From JAOUEA01 sp963790335 (GTDB lineage Bacteria > Actinomycetota > UBA4738 > HRBIN12): DNA of 64,000 nucleotides. A program made the translations under genes and the position numbers. The stretch is from NCBI GenBank assembly GCA_963790335.1, contig CAWBOB010000002.1, positions 1 through 64,000 on the forward strand, in the 5' to 3' direction. Under the pieces are notes generated by a model. That model was not told where the DNA came from and ran no database searches. It saw only the letters and a program-made list of their open reading frames with translations. Numbering within the stretch: position 1 is the first letter of the stretch; the number at the start of each line of letters is the position of its first letter. Of this stretch, positions 36,307 through 44,749 are shown in pieces.

Positions 36307-36354
36307 TTCGCTCTTACAAGGCGAAGGTCGGGGGTTCGACTCCCTCACGCCCAC
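36307..36354 (+). tRNA. tRNA-Val(TAC) 3' half, degenerate second copy
   Basis: It repeats 27 bases exactly with the fragment at 28774-28800 (here 36313-36339): the TAC loop, 3' anticodon strand, variable loop, T-stem and part of the T-loop. One acceptor base is missing, the CCA is not complete, and the 5' half is absent. It cannot be a working tRNA. See the finding on paired fragments. Confidence 0.65.
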
Positions 36355-36413
36355 TCGAGAAAGCGGCAGGTCGGCGGGGAAGATTCGCTCCGCGACGGGA
36401 GTTCGAGGTCGGC

Positions 36414-37409
36414 TCAGCCAGCGACGACGGGCGCGAGCGGAAAGATCCGGTGCGCGCCCGAGATGCCCTTGAGCTCGACGACGCGCGGCTCGCCGAAGTC
36501 GAACTCGCCCGTCGGCGCGAGCAGGTCGTGCACGAGCGACGACACCACGACCTCACCGCCGGTCGCCTGATTGGCGATCCGCGCCGCGTAGGTCACGGCG
36601 TGACCGAAGAAGTCGTCTGCCTCGCGCACGGTCTCGCCGACGTGGATCCCGATCCGGACTCGGATCATCGAGCCTGGGTCGTTGAACCGTTCCAGCACCG
36701 CCCGTTCGATCGCGTCGGCGCAGCGGAGCGCTCGACGAGCGGAGGGGAAGGCGAGCATGAACCCGTCGCCCTGACCCTTCACGATCGTCCCACCGTGTCC
36801 GGTGGCGACATCCTTCACGACGTCGTTGTGGGCGCGGAGTATCTCGAGCCAGCGTTGGTCGCCCAGGAAGTCGTTCAACCGCGTCGAGCCCTCGATGTCG
36901 GTGAACGCGATCGTGACGGTCCCGTCCGGCGCCGAGGCCGACGATAGGTCGGGCCTCGCGACGCTCACAGACTCAGCGATCTCGTCGGCAGACGTCGTGA
37001 GCTCGAAGCCCTGTGACTCGTTCGTCACCGGTATCGCCGAATGCGCCTGCACGATCTTCCAGTCGCCGTGCTCGAGGTGCAGCACGAAGGTGGCCCGCCA
37101 CAGAGCGCCATCGCCGCCGGCTCGAGGGACGATCCATGCCTGGAAACCGCCCCATCCGACGCTGCCCTCCCGGTAGCCGGTCGGTTCCTCGGTCAGCTCG
37201 AACGGATACCCCCCGTCCATCTCCTGCATCTGCTGCCGGAAGATCACGACGGCCTCCTCGCCGTCGCGCCACCACTCATTCGGATCGGATCCGTACCGCT
37301 CGAACCCCTCCCGTCGCGAGATCCGGCTGCTGACCGCCTCTTCATCGCCGTCGCGGAGCGCCTCGAAGAAGCGCTGGACGACGCTGCGGATCTCCTCTGA
37401 TGGCTCCAT
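36414..37409 (-). CDS. class III adenylate/guanylate cyclase with N-terminal SnoaL-like domain
   Basis: 331 residues from ATG 37409. Residues 1 to about 135 form an NTF2/SnoaL-like fold (IRSVVQRFFEALRDGDEEAV, WWRDGEEAVVIFRQQMQ, FVLHLEHGDWKIVQAHSAIP). The cyclase domain follows with FTDIEGSTRLNDFLG (metal aspartate), GGTIVKGQGDGFMLAF (second metal aspartate and substrate lysine region), IRVRIGIHVGE and VTYAARIANQATGGEVVVS. It would make cAMP or cGMP in the cytoplasm, with the SnoaL domain as a likely ligand sensor; that role is inference. Intact. Confidence 0.87.
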   Translation of the reverse strand: MEPSEEIRSVVQRFFEALRDGDEEAVSSRISRREGFERYGSDPNEWWRDGEEAVVIFRQQMQEMDGGYPFELTEEPTGYREGSVGWGGFQAWIVPRAGGDGALWRATFVLHLEHGDWKIVQAHSAIPVTNESQGFELTTSADEIAESVSVARPDLSSASAPDGTVTIAFTDIEGSTRLNDFLGDQRWLEILRAHNDVVKDVATGHGGTIVKGQGDGFMLAFPSARRALRCADAIERAVLERFNDPGSMIRVRIGIHVGETVREADDFFGHAVTYAARIANQATGGEVVVSSLVHDLLAPTGEFDFGEPRVVELKGISGAHRIFPLAPVVAG

Positions 37410-37542
37410 CGCGGAAAGGAGTCTGCCCCCTCGACCCGGGCGGCGTAAAGCCATGTGCTGGTCTCGTCCCGAGGTTCCGCAGCCTCCTCGGGTCGCCAGG
37501 GTCAGCGCGTCATGTTCGACGTCATCGAGCATCACACTCCCG

Positions 37543-38664
37543 TTACGACGACCCTGTCGCGGCCGCGACCTCGGCAGGGCGGCTCTCGGCCATGCGCACC
37601 GCGAGGTGGTCGGCGACCCTGGCCGCGTCACGACCCACCCCCGGGAGCGTCGCCGACGAGGCCGCATACAGGAACTTCAGACCGACGAAGTACAGACCGG
37701 GCTCCTCTCCGGCGATCCCTCGCTCCTGTCGGGGGTAGCCGCCGTCCATGATCGGAAGCTCGATCCACGAGAGTCCCGGAGAGAAGCCTGTGCTCCAGAT
37801 CACGTTCGCCACATCAAGCACGGTGCCTCCTTCGAGGACCGGGAGGCCGTCGCGCACGCCCACGACGCGTCCCATCCGCTCGATGCCGGCGGCAGCGAGG
37901 TCCTTCGGTTTCGTGCGGATCAATGGCTCGCCTCTCGTGAGCATCTTCCTGCGGATCGTGCGCCCGATCGGCGTCCGTATGGTGAACACCCTGTGGAACA
38001 GCACGCGCAACACGATGCGCACGCCGATCCGCCCGAAGAGCCCTTCGATCCGGAACGGGATGTGGCCGGTGTCAGGTCCGGCGAGGCTCGTCTCGTGCCG
38101 GCCAACCACGTCGAGCGCGATCTCTGCGCCGGAGTTGCCTGCGCCCACGACGAGCACCGGCCCCGACCGCAGCTGGTGCGGGCCGCGGTAGGCGGCGCTG
38201 TGGATCTGGGTGATGTGCGGGTCGAGGTCCGTCGCGAACGCAGGGATCGCCGGCACCTGCCAGCTCGACATCGCGACCACCACGTTGTCGCTCTCGAATC
38301 GACGGTCGCCCGCGTCGACCACGAACCGGTCACCGTTCCGGGTGAGCGATCCGACGCGCAGCCCGTTGACGACCGGGAGCTCGAAGTGGTTCGCGTATCG
38401 CTCGAGGTAGGCCGCCATCTCGTCCTTCGTCGGGAACGAGTGACGCGGCGCCGGGAACGCCATGCCGTCGAGGCCATCGAGCCACGCGGGCGTGAACAGC
38501 CGGAGCGAATCCCATCGGTTGCGCCACGCGTCGCCGATGCGCGGGTTCGCGTCCAGGATCACGAACGACAGGCCGTGCCGCTTCAGGTGGTAGCCGACCG
38601 AAAGCCCGGCCTGCCCTCCGCCGATCACGACGGTCTCGATGCGCTCGATGCGCGGCGTGTTCAT
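37543..38664 (-). CDS. flavin-containing monooxygenase/NAD(P)-binding oxidoreductase
   Basis: 373 residues from ATG 38664. FAD-binding VVIGGGQAGLSVGYHLKRHG, the WRNRWDSLRLFTPAWLDGL block, and the second Rossmann motif VLVVGAGNSGAEIALDVVG are those of the CzcO-type FMO family. A C-terminal VIWSTGFSPGLSWIELPIMD and a GLYFVGLKFLYAASSATLPG block complete it. It should use NADPH and O2 on an unknown small substrate. The LuxR-type regulator gene ends 44 bases upstream on the same strand. Intact. Confidence 0.88.
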   Translation of the reverse strand: MNTPRIERIETVVIGGGQAGLSVGYHLKRHGLSFVILDANPRIGDAWRNRWDSLRLFTPAWLDGLDGMAFPAPRHSFPTKDEMAAYLERYANHFELPVVNGLRVGSLTRNGDRFVVDAGDRRFESDNVVVAMSSWQVPAIPAFATDLDPHITQIHSAAYRGPHQLRSGPVLVVGAGNSGAEIALDVVGRHETSLAGPDTGHIPFRIEGLFGRIGVRIVLRVLFHRVFTIRTPIGRTIRRKMLTRGEPLIRTKPKDLAAAGIERMGRVVGVRDGLPVLEGGTVLDVANVIWSTGFSPGLSWIELPIMDGGYPRQERGIAGEEPGLYFVGLKFLYAASSATLPGVGRDAARVADHLAVRMAESRPAEVAAATGSS

Positions 38665-38707
38665 CGCTCGACCTCCTCGTGCGCGGATCTCCGCACAGGA
38701 TCTGAGG

Positions 38708-40303
38708 CTAGGTCTCGCGAGGTCGATCCGCGATCGGGAGTCCTCCCCATGGCACGAGGCCGTGTTCGATCGCGAACACCGCGGCGCCCGCGCGGGTCGA
38801 TACCCCGATCTTCCGGTAGGCGTTCTGGATATGCCGGTCTGCGGTCTTGACCGAGATGCCGAGCTTCCGCCCCACCTGCTTCGTCTGGAAGCCACGTGCC
38901 AGCAGACCGATGACTTGCACCTCGCGGTCGGTGAGATGGGCCGGGCGCTCGATGCGTGGTGCGGGCTGACCGGCCCCCTGGAGCACGGCGACCACCATCT
39001 CGGCGTCGAGCCGGCCGGCCTTGGCTTCGTCGCGGAGGATCCCCGCAGCCTGATCGACGTCGTACGCGGGACGGTACGCACGGGGCTCCATGAGCGCCTG
39101 GTACACGTCGGCGACCGCGAGGAGACGAGCGAGCGGGGGCAGGCCGGCGGCCGGTAGGCCTCGGTGGTACCCGCTCCCGTCGAGCCGTTCGTGGTGGGCA
39201 CAGCCGATCGCTGCAAACGCCGCGAGGAACGGGGAGCGGTGGGTCACACGCTCGAGGTGGTACGTGTGCAGGCGGACCTGTTCCCACGCGTCGGCGTGGA
39301 GCGGCCCTCGTATCTCCCAGACCCGCGGATGCACGGCCACGCGGCCGACATCGTGGAGGAGGCCGGCACGCCGCACGAGCCGGACGTCGGCCTCGTCGAA
39401 CCCACACATGCGAGCTCCGGCGGCGGCGCGTTCCGCGACGCCCGCCGAGTGCCCCGCGAGGTACGGCGACGAGATCTCCGCGGAGGCTCCGATCGCCGTC
39501 AGGGCCCGGTCGATCGCCTCGCCGTCCAGCGAAACGTGCGGCTCGGGTTCCGCGGCGAGGATCACGTTCCACGTCGATGAAGGATCGTCGGCAGCCTGGA
39601 ACATCTCCGACGCGTGGAGCACGAACGTGCGCGCGACGTCGGGGTCGAAGGCGTGCCCCGCTCGCTGTCGGATCGTCTCGACCGCGTGAGCATCGCCACC
39701 GATCACGCGTTGGAACGCCGCGTCACGCGCGACGTGCATCAGCCGGATCGCGAGCGGGATCTCGTCGCCGCGCGCGCGACCGAGCACGCCCTTGCCGTCC
39801 CACCGCTCGGTGAGGTACGGGAAGAGCGTCGGCACGTCGCGAGGCACGCCGATGCCGTCGGCGAGCAGTTCCGCGACCTCGCACATCGCAGCGAACTGGG
39901 GGCGCACGCGTGCTGCCGCGCGCGGGAACCGTCGGGCAACTTCGACGATCCGTCGGCTTGGCGGAGCGCCGGATTCCGGGAGTGCCCTGGCGACGCCTCG
40001 CATGATCTCGGCCCGCGAGCCGAACTGGGCGGGCGTCGTGTGCACCTCCAACGTGCCGGCGAAGATGCTCGTCGTGACGTGCGCGTCCGTCAGGCAACCC
40101 ACGTACATCAGCAGCGACGCGTGATACGCCTGGGTCGCGGTGGCCCGATCGACGTTGCAGCGCTCGGCGAGCCGCATCGTCATCGCGGTCGCGCGGAGCC
40201 CGTGCTCGAAGGGAAACCGCATCGCGAGATCGGTCGCGAGGCACGTCGTCGCGATCAGTTCGGCGCCACGGACCCGATCGGCGTCGCCGGGCTTCGTTTT
40301 CAC
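38708..40303 (-). CDS. HD-GYP-type domain protein with C-terminal LuxR DNA-binding domain
   Basis: About 531 residues from GTG 40303, with GGGGAG just upstream; an upstream start at 40351 is open. The N-terminal half resembles a first, degenerate HD module (LAMRFPFEHGLRATAMTMRL). The second module has AGLLHDVGRVAVHPRVWEIR and CAHHERLDGSGYHRGLPAAG, with the HD pair and the HHExxDGSGY motif in place of GYP. The last 65 residues are a LuxR helix-turn-helix (LTDREVQVIGLLARGFQTKQ, ISVKTADRHIQNAYRKIGVS). It may couple cyclic dinucleotide breakdown or sensing to transcription. The next gene downstream is the FMO. Confidence 0.87.
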   Translation of the reverse strand: MKTKPGDADRVRGAELIATTCLATDLAMRFPFEHGLRATAMTMRLAERCNVDRATATQAYHASLLMYVGCLTDAHVTTSIFAGTLEVHTTPAQFGSRAEIMRGVARALPESGAPPSRRIVEVARRFPRAAARVRPQFAAMCEVAELLADGIGVPRDVPTLFPYLTERWDGKGVLGRARGDEIPLAIRLMHVARDAAFQRVIGGDAHAVETIRQRAGHAFDPDVARTFVLHASEMFQAADDPSSTWNVILAAEPEPHVSLDGEAIDRALTAIGASAEISSPYLAGHSAGVAERAAAGARMCGFDEADVRLVRRAGLLHDVGRVAVHPRVWEIRGPLHADAWEQVRLHTYHLERVTHRSPFLAAFAAIGCAHHERLDGSGYHRGLPAAGLPPLARLLAVADVYQALMEPRAYRPAYDVDQAAGILRDEAKAGRLDAEMVVAVLQGAGQPAPRIERPAHLTDREVQVIGLLARGFQTKQVGRKLGISVKTADRHIQNAYRKIGVSTRAGAAVFAIEHGLVPWGGLPIADRPRET

Positions 40304-40491
40304 GTCTCCCCACGCTACGCGGTTGCAGCTCGGCTCGGAAGGGGCGACCATCTGCCGGCCCGTCAGGACCAGCTCAGCCTGATCGTCTCCGGGTGAGCAG
40401 TGCCCCGGTGCTCAACGAGGATGACGGCCGTGGCATAGGGTCATCGCGAGGCTCGTCTAGACACTCAGGCACGATCGTGCATCCAAGGTCC

Positions 40492-41016
40492 ATGCAAGCT
40501 GAAGGCGAGGTCGTACACCTCCCTACCGGTCAGGCCGAACACGGGGCTCGGTTCGACACGTTCGTCGAGGAGGAGCACGTCCGACTGTTCAAGGCCCTCT
40601 ACTTCGTCACGGGAAGCCGTGAGGAGGCGGAGGACCTGGCCCAGGAGGCGTTCCTGAAGCTCTGGGAACGCTGGGACCGGATCGACACGATCCGCGATCC
40701 CACCGCCTACCTGTTCCGGGTGGCGCTCAACGGGTTTCGGATGCGACGCCGTCGCGCCACGATGGCGATCCGTCGTCTGCCCGCGCCACCCGAGCAGCGC
40801 GACGGCTACGCCGAGGCCGAGATGCGCGAGGACGTGCGACGACTGCTCCTCGAGGTCACGCCTCGACAACGGGCCGCCCTTCTGCTTGTTGACCAGCTCG
40901 GCTATCCGGCCGAGCAGGCCGCGAGCATCCTCCGGATCCGACCGTCGACGGTGCGGAACCTGGTGAGCCAGGGCCGGAAGTCACTTCGATCGACGGAAGG
41001 GGTGCGGGATGCCTGA
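40492..41016 (+). CDS. ECF RNA polymerase sigma factor (pair 2)
   Basis: 174 residues from ATG 40492. Region 2: HVRLFKALYFVTGSREEAED then LAQEAFLKLWERWDRIDTIR. Region 4: VTPRQRAALLLVDQLGYPAE, QAASILRIRPSTVRNLVSQG. It is a close paralogue of the sigma factor at 29195, of equal length, and both have a GCATCCAxGGxCC stretch directly before the start codon. The frame is open upstream to 40393, but the alignment sets this start. It overlaps the partner gene by eight bases. Confidence 0.9.
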   Translation: MQAEGEVVHLPTGQAEHGARFDTFVEEEHVRLFKALYFVTGSREEAEDLAQEAFLKLWERWDRIDTIRDPTAYLFRVALNGFRMRRRRATMAIRRLPAPPEQRDGYAEAEMREDVRRLLLEVTPRQRAALLLVDQLGYPAEQAASILRIRPSTVRNLVSQGRKSLRSTEGVRDA

Positions 41017-42040
41017 CGTGCAGGAGGTGTTCAGGATGTCCACGCAGAAGGTCCGGCCTGAGCAGGGGTTCACGGAACGGCAGGAATCCCGCCAGCGGCG
41101 CCGCATGCGGAACCGCAAGATGGGTGCGTACGCGGTGGTCGCGGCGATGGTGGCGGTCGGGGGGTTCGCGATCGTCTCGACGCAGGAGCGAGACACCGAC
41201 CCACGCCAGCCCGCGGGCGCGACGAGCCCGTCGAGCGCCGGACCGACCGTGACCACGAACTGGTACCTGGACATCGCCACCGGTGACCGGTTGCCCGTGG
41301 CGGCGAACCTGGGTGCGGCCAACCTGCTCGAGGTCTCACCGAACGGGGAGGCCGTCGCGTACAACACGTGCTGCGACGACGACGCGGTGTTCGTGGCGAA
41401 CCTCGACGGTTCCGGCGCCGAGATCATCACGCCCGAGGAGCTCGATGGGTACGCGCCGACCTGGATCGACGACGAGAGCATCCTTTTCCAGGGTCGGCCC
41501 CAGGGCACGTTCCAGCTGGGCGACCTCTACGTGGCCGACCTCACGACGGGCGAGGTGACCATGGTCATCGATCTGCCCGACGAGCGGAACCCGGCGTGGA
41601 TCGTGGTCTCCGACGTCAGCCCGGACGGGACGACGGTGCTGTTCCACCTCCCCCGAGGGACGGAGGACACGGAGTACGACTTGTGGACGGCATCGCTCAC
41701 CGGCGGCGAGCCGACCCTTCTTCGGAGGAACGCGGGGTATGCCCAGTACGCGGCCGACGGCTCGATCGTCTTCCTCGATCGTCCGATCCCGTTCCACGGC
41801 GATGCCATCTGGATCATGGACGGTGACGGGAGCAACGCCCGTCCGATCGTGAAGAGCCGTGGCGACATCTTCGCGTGGCCACGGGTCTCGCCCGACGGCA
41901 AGCATGTCGCGTACTCGCACGACGGGAAGGCCGAGATCGTCGCCATCGATGGGTGCTGTGCCACGGGTGGAAGCGGCGATGCGACCGGCGAGTCCAGTGA
42001 GGAGCCGGCCTGGTTCGGCAACGACACGTTGATCATCTAG
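41009..42040 (+). CDS. membrane partner (anti-sigma-like) of ECF sigma 2 with beta-propeller outer domain
   Basis: 343 residues from ATG 41009. The head PDVQEVFRMSTQKVRPEQGF and ERQESRQRRRMRNRKMGAYA plus one helix (VVAAMVAVGGFAIVST) line up with the partner of sigma 1. The outer part is different: a TolB/PD40-type propeller with LEVSPNGEAVAYNTCCDDDA, DVSPDGTTVLFHLPRGTEDT and PRVSPDGKHVAYSHDGKAEI. The module swap suggests a common sigma-binding end and variable sensors. No zinc-binding anti-sigma motif is visible. Confidence 0.8.
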   Translation: MPDVQEVFRMSTQKVRPEQGFTERQESRQRRRMRNRKMGAYAVVAAMVAVGGFAIVSTQERDTDPRQPAGATSPSSAGPTVTTNWYLDIATGDRLPVAANLGAANLLEVSPNGEAVAYNTCCDDDAVFVANLDGSGAEIITPEELDGYAPTWIDDESILFQGRPQGTFQLGDLYVADLTTGEVTMVIDLPDERNPAWIVVSDVSPDGTTVLFHLPRGTEDTEYDLWTASLTGGEPTLLRRNAGYAQYAADGSIVFLDRPIPFHGDAIWIMDGDGSNARPIVKSRGDIFAWPRVSPDGKHVAYSHDGKAEIVAIDGCCATGGSGDATGESSEEPAWFGNDTLII

Positions 42041-42147
42041 CAACAGCACGACGGCCAGCGAGAGATCACAACTCGGAGATGACAACTTCGAAGAGATCCG
42101 CGTAGTCATCCGGCACCGTCGTTCGTCTTTGCGGTCGAGGTGGAAGA

Positions 42148-42669
42148 GTGACCGTGATGAGGGCCGAGGTTTCCGGGACGGCGGATCGTGTCGGCGCGCT
42201 CGAGGAGTTGTACGTGCGGAACGCCCCGGCGGCGATGCGCCTTGCGTACTTCCTGACAGGGAACCGTGACCAAGCAGAGGATCTGGTTCAGGAGGCGTTC
42301 GTTCGCGTCGCCGGCAGATTCCAACATCGCCGGGTTCCAGAGAACGTTCATGCCTACCTGCGTCGCACGATCGTGAACCTGTTCACGTCGCAGCTCCGTC
42401 GGCGCCGGTTGGAGCGAACGTGGCTCCAGCGCCAGACTGTGGAGCTCGCGACTACCGGGCCCGCGGACGGCACGCTGCGTGATGAGCTCTGGCGGGCCCT
42501 CGAGCTCTTGCCGTATCGCCAACGCGCCGCGGTCGTCCTCCGCTACTACGAAGACCTGTCGGAGCGAGAAGCCGCCGGGATCCTCGGCTGCTCCTCGGGC
42601 GCTCTCAATCAACTCGTGGTGCGTGCCACGGCGACGTTGCGTACGCAGGTTCGGAGGGACGAAGCATGA
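42148..42669 (+). CDS. ECF RNA polymerase sigma factor (pair 3, SigE/SigM-like)
   Basis: 173 residues from GTG 42148; GTG 42154 and ATG 42157 are alternatives. Region 2: LYVRNAPAAMRLAYFLTGNR, DQAEDLVQEAFVRVAGRFQH. Region 4: LLPYRQRAAVVLRYYEDLSE, REAAGILGCSSGALNQLVVR. It is not closely related to sigma 1 and 2; it belongs to the SigE/SigM-like actinobacterial group. The stop overlaps the next start as ATGA. Confidence 0.88.
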   Translation: MTVMRAEVSGTADRVGALEELYVRNAPAAMRLAYFLTGNRDQAEDLVQEAFVRVAGRFQHRRVPENVHAYLRRTIVNLFTSQLRRRRLERTWLQRQTVELATTGPADGTLRDELWRALELLPYRQRAAVVLRYYEDLSEREAAGILGCSSGALNQLVVRATATLRTQVRRDEA

Positions 42670-43756
42670 GTGACATCGACCACGACCTGCGGGAGATGTT
42701 CCGTCGCCACGAGGGCGACGTGACGGGGTCCGTCGCCGCGCCTCCGGACATCACCGATCGCGTGCGTCGGCGGCAAGGGCTGACCGTGCTCACGGCAGCT
42801 CTGGCTGTCGGAGCGGTCGTTGCGGGGGCCGTCGTGGGCCTCGGATACATCGATCGCGCCGATCCAATGGTGCCAGCCGATCCGGCGATCCAGAGGTACC
42901 ACAACGGTCAGATCACCTTTCAGTCCGCAGGGGAGGGTCGCTCGGTCATCCAGGTCGACCCGGCAACTGGCCGGGTGGTCGAACTACCGATCGAGAGCCC
43001 GTCAGGAAGCGACCTCGCGTGGTCACCAGACGGCATGTCGCTCGCATACGTGCTCGATGGGATGCGGATCCTCGACGTCGCGAGCGGGGAATCACGGAGA
43101 GATCATGGCGTGCGGGAAGCTCACGCACTCAGTGCACCTTCGAGTGGTCACCGGATGGATCGACGATCGCGGTTGCCCAGGACGATCAGATCGAGTTGGT
43201 AGCCGCCGACGGGAGCAGCCGAACGAACCTCAGGCCTGTCGGTCTCGACGTCGGTTCCGACGAGATCGTTCGCGATCCGACGTGGTCGCCCGATGGCAGG
43301 CGGATCGCCTTCGTCGTACCCGGGTACGGTCCAGAAGAACCCGATCGCCTCTACACGGTCGATACGAACGGTTCAGGTCTTCAGCTATTGGTCGAGGAGC
43401 CGCATGGTTACAGGATCGGTGTGCAGACACCGGAATGGTCACCCGACGGATCGAAGATCGCGTACATCGCCTCGGGGGAATGGTCCAACGACACGTGGCG
43501 GATCAACGTCACCGTGATCAAGGCGGACGGCTCCAACCCAACCGAAGTGCTGCGGGCCGGACGATGCTTCTGCCATCTCTCACCGGGACTCGCGTGGTCG
43601 CCAGATGGAACCCAGTTGGCGGCTGTTATCCCCGCCCCCGGTCGAGGGAAAGGCCCGGAGCGCGATGGCCTCTACGTGATGGATGCGGACGGCACAGGGC
43701 TTCGACTGGTCCGCGAGGGGGCGCTTGGCCGGCCGGCTTGGCGCCCCGTGCCATGA
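42666..43756 (+). CDS. membrane partner of ECF sigma 3 with TolB-like beta-propeller, frameshifted
   Basis: ATG 42666. Cytoplasmic head SDIDHDLREMFRRHEGDVTG, one helix (LTVLTAALAVGAVVAGAVVG), then propeller blades DLAWSPDGMSLAYVLDGMRI, TFEWSPDGSTIAVAQDDQIE, DPTWSPDGRRIAFVVPGYGP, TPEWSPDGSKIAYIASGEWS and GLAWSPDGTQLAAVIPAPGR. A frame change near 43110 separates the first blade from the rest. Coupled to sigma 3 by ATGA. It is probably an anti-sigma factor that senses something outside the membrane; that role is inferred from position and topology. Confidence 0.78.
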
Positions 43757-43793
43757 GGGGCACACGCGCAGAACCAAACAGACGGAGGACTGC

Positions 43794-44693
43794 ATGCACG
43801 CAAGGATGACACGGTGGGTTTTGGTGATAGTGGTCATGCTGGGGGGTGCGTGCACGTCCGGAGACCAGACCGATCCGCCTCACTCCGAATCGACGGACGC
43901 AGGCGCCAACCCATCCGTTGGGACCGACGAGGTGAGCCCATCCGCGCCAGTTGACGTCCTCGAGGGCTCGTTCGATGTCGGAGGCTACGAGCTCTACATG
44001 CGCTGCTCGGGAACGGGCTCTCCGACCATCGTCTATCTCCATGGCTCGATCCCCGATCCTGCCTTCCAGGGGCACTCGAGCGCCCTAGCGATCCAGGACA
44101 TCGTCGACGAGAACCATCGGATGTGCGTCTACGACCGCGCCAACATCGGCCTGAGCGACTCGATCGACGGACCGCTGACGGGCAAGAGCAGCGTGACGGA
44201 TCTGCACCGCCTGCTGGCGGCCGCGGGCGTCGAGCCTCCGTACGTGCTGCTCGCCTGCCTCGTTCGGCGGGGTGATCGCCGACATCTTCGCAGCCACCTA
44301 CCCGGACGAGGTCGTCGGGATGGTGCAGCTTGACGCCGTCGTTCCCGACACGTTGGAAGCGATGGAGCGTTCATCCCCAAGAACGAGCGGCTCCACCCCG
44401 ACGACTGGATCGGAACGAACGAGGAGATCGACGAGCTGGCGGTGTTCGAACAAGCCCGAGCGCTCGAAAAGGACCTGCCCTCCATCCCGATGACGTACCT
44501 GGCAAGCGACGAGCCGCTTCCGGACCCGAGAGAGGACGCTGCCTGGCGAAGGCTGCTAGCAGGACGTTCGTCAAGCGGTTCTCACCGGGTCGGTTGATCA
44601 ATGTCGATGCGCCCCACTACATGGAGCCCGAGATCCCCGAGCGCATCGCCCGACGAGCTCGAGCGCGTGATCGCCGCATCCGCAGCGGAGTGA
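43794..44693 (+). CDS. alpha/beta-hydrolase lipoprotein, frameshifted
   Basis: ATG 43794, lipobox VVMLGGACTSG. Core blocks are SPTIVYLHGSIPDPAFQGHS and CVYDRANIGLSDSIDGPLTG. The nucleophile turn SFGGVIADIFAATYPDEVVG in a shifted frame restores the elbow as ASFGG. C-terminal NVDAPHYMEPEIPERIA holds the catalytic histidine region. Frame changes lie near 44255, 44370 and 44560. Probably an exported esterase. It follows the sigma-3 operon by 37 bases and may belong to its regulon. Confidence 0.68.
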
Positions 44694-44749
44694 TGGATTC
44701 GCCGACAACTGAAAGCCCAGGCGAGAACGCAGGCGTACGCGGCATCGAC

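Noticed and set aside
36314..36556. Minus-strand peptide ending in GVEPPTFAL
   Set aside because: This ending is the usual antisense translation of a tRNA 3' half and is not a protein.
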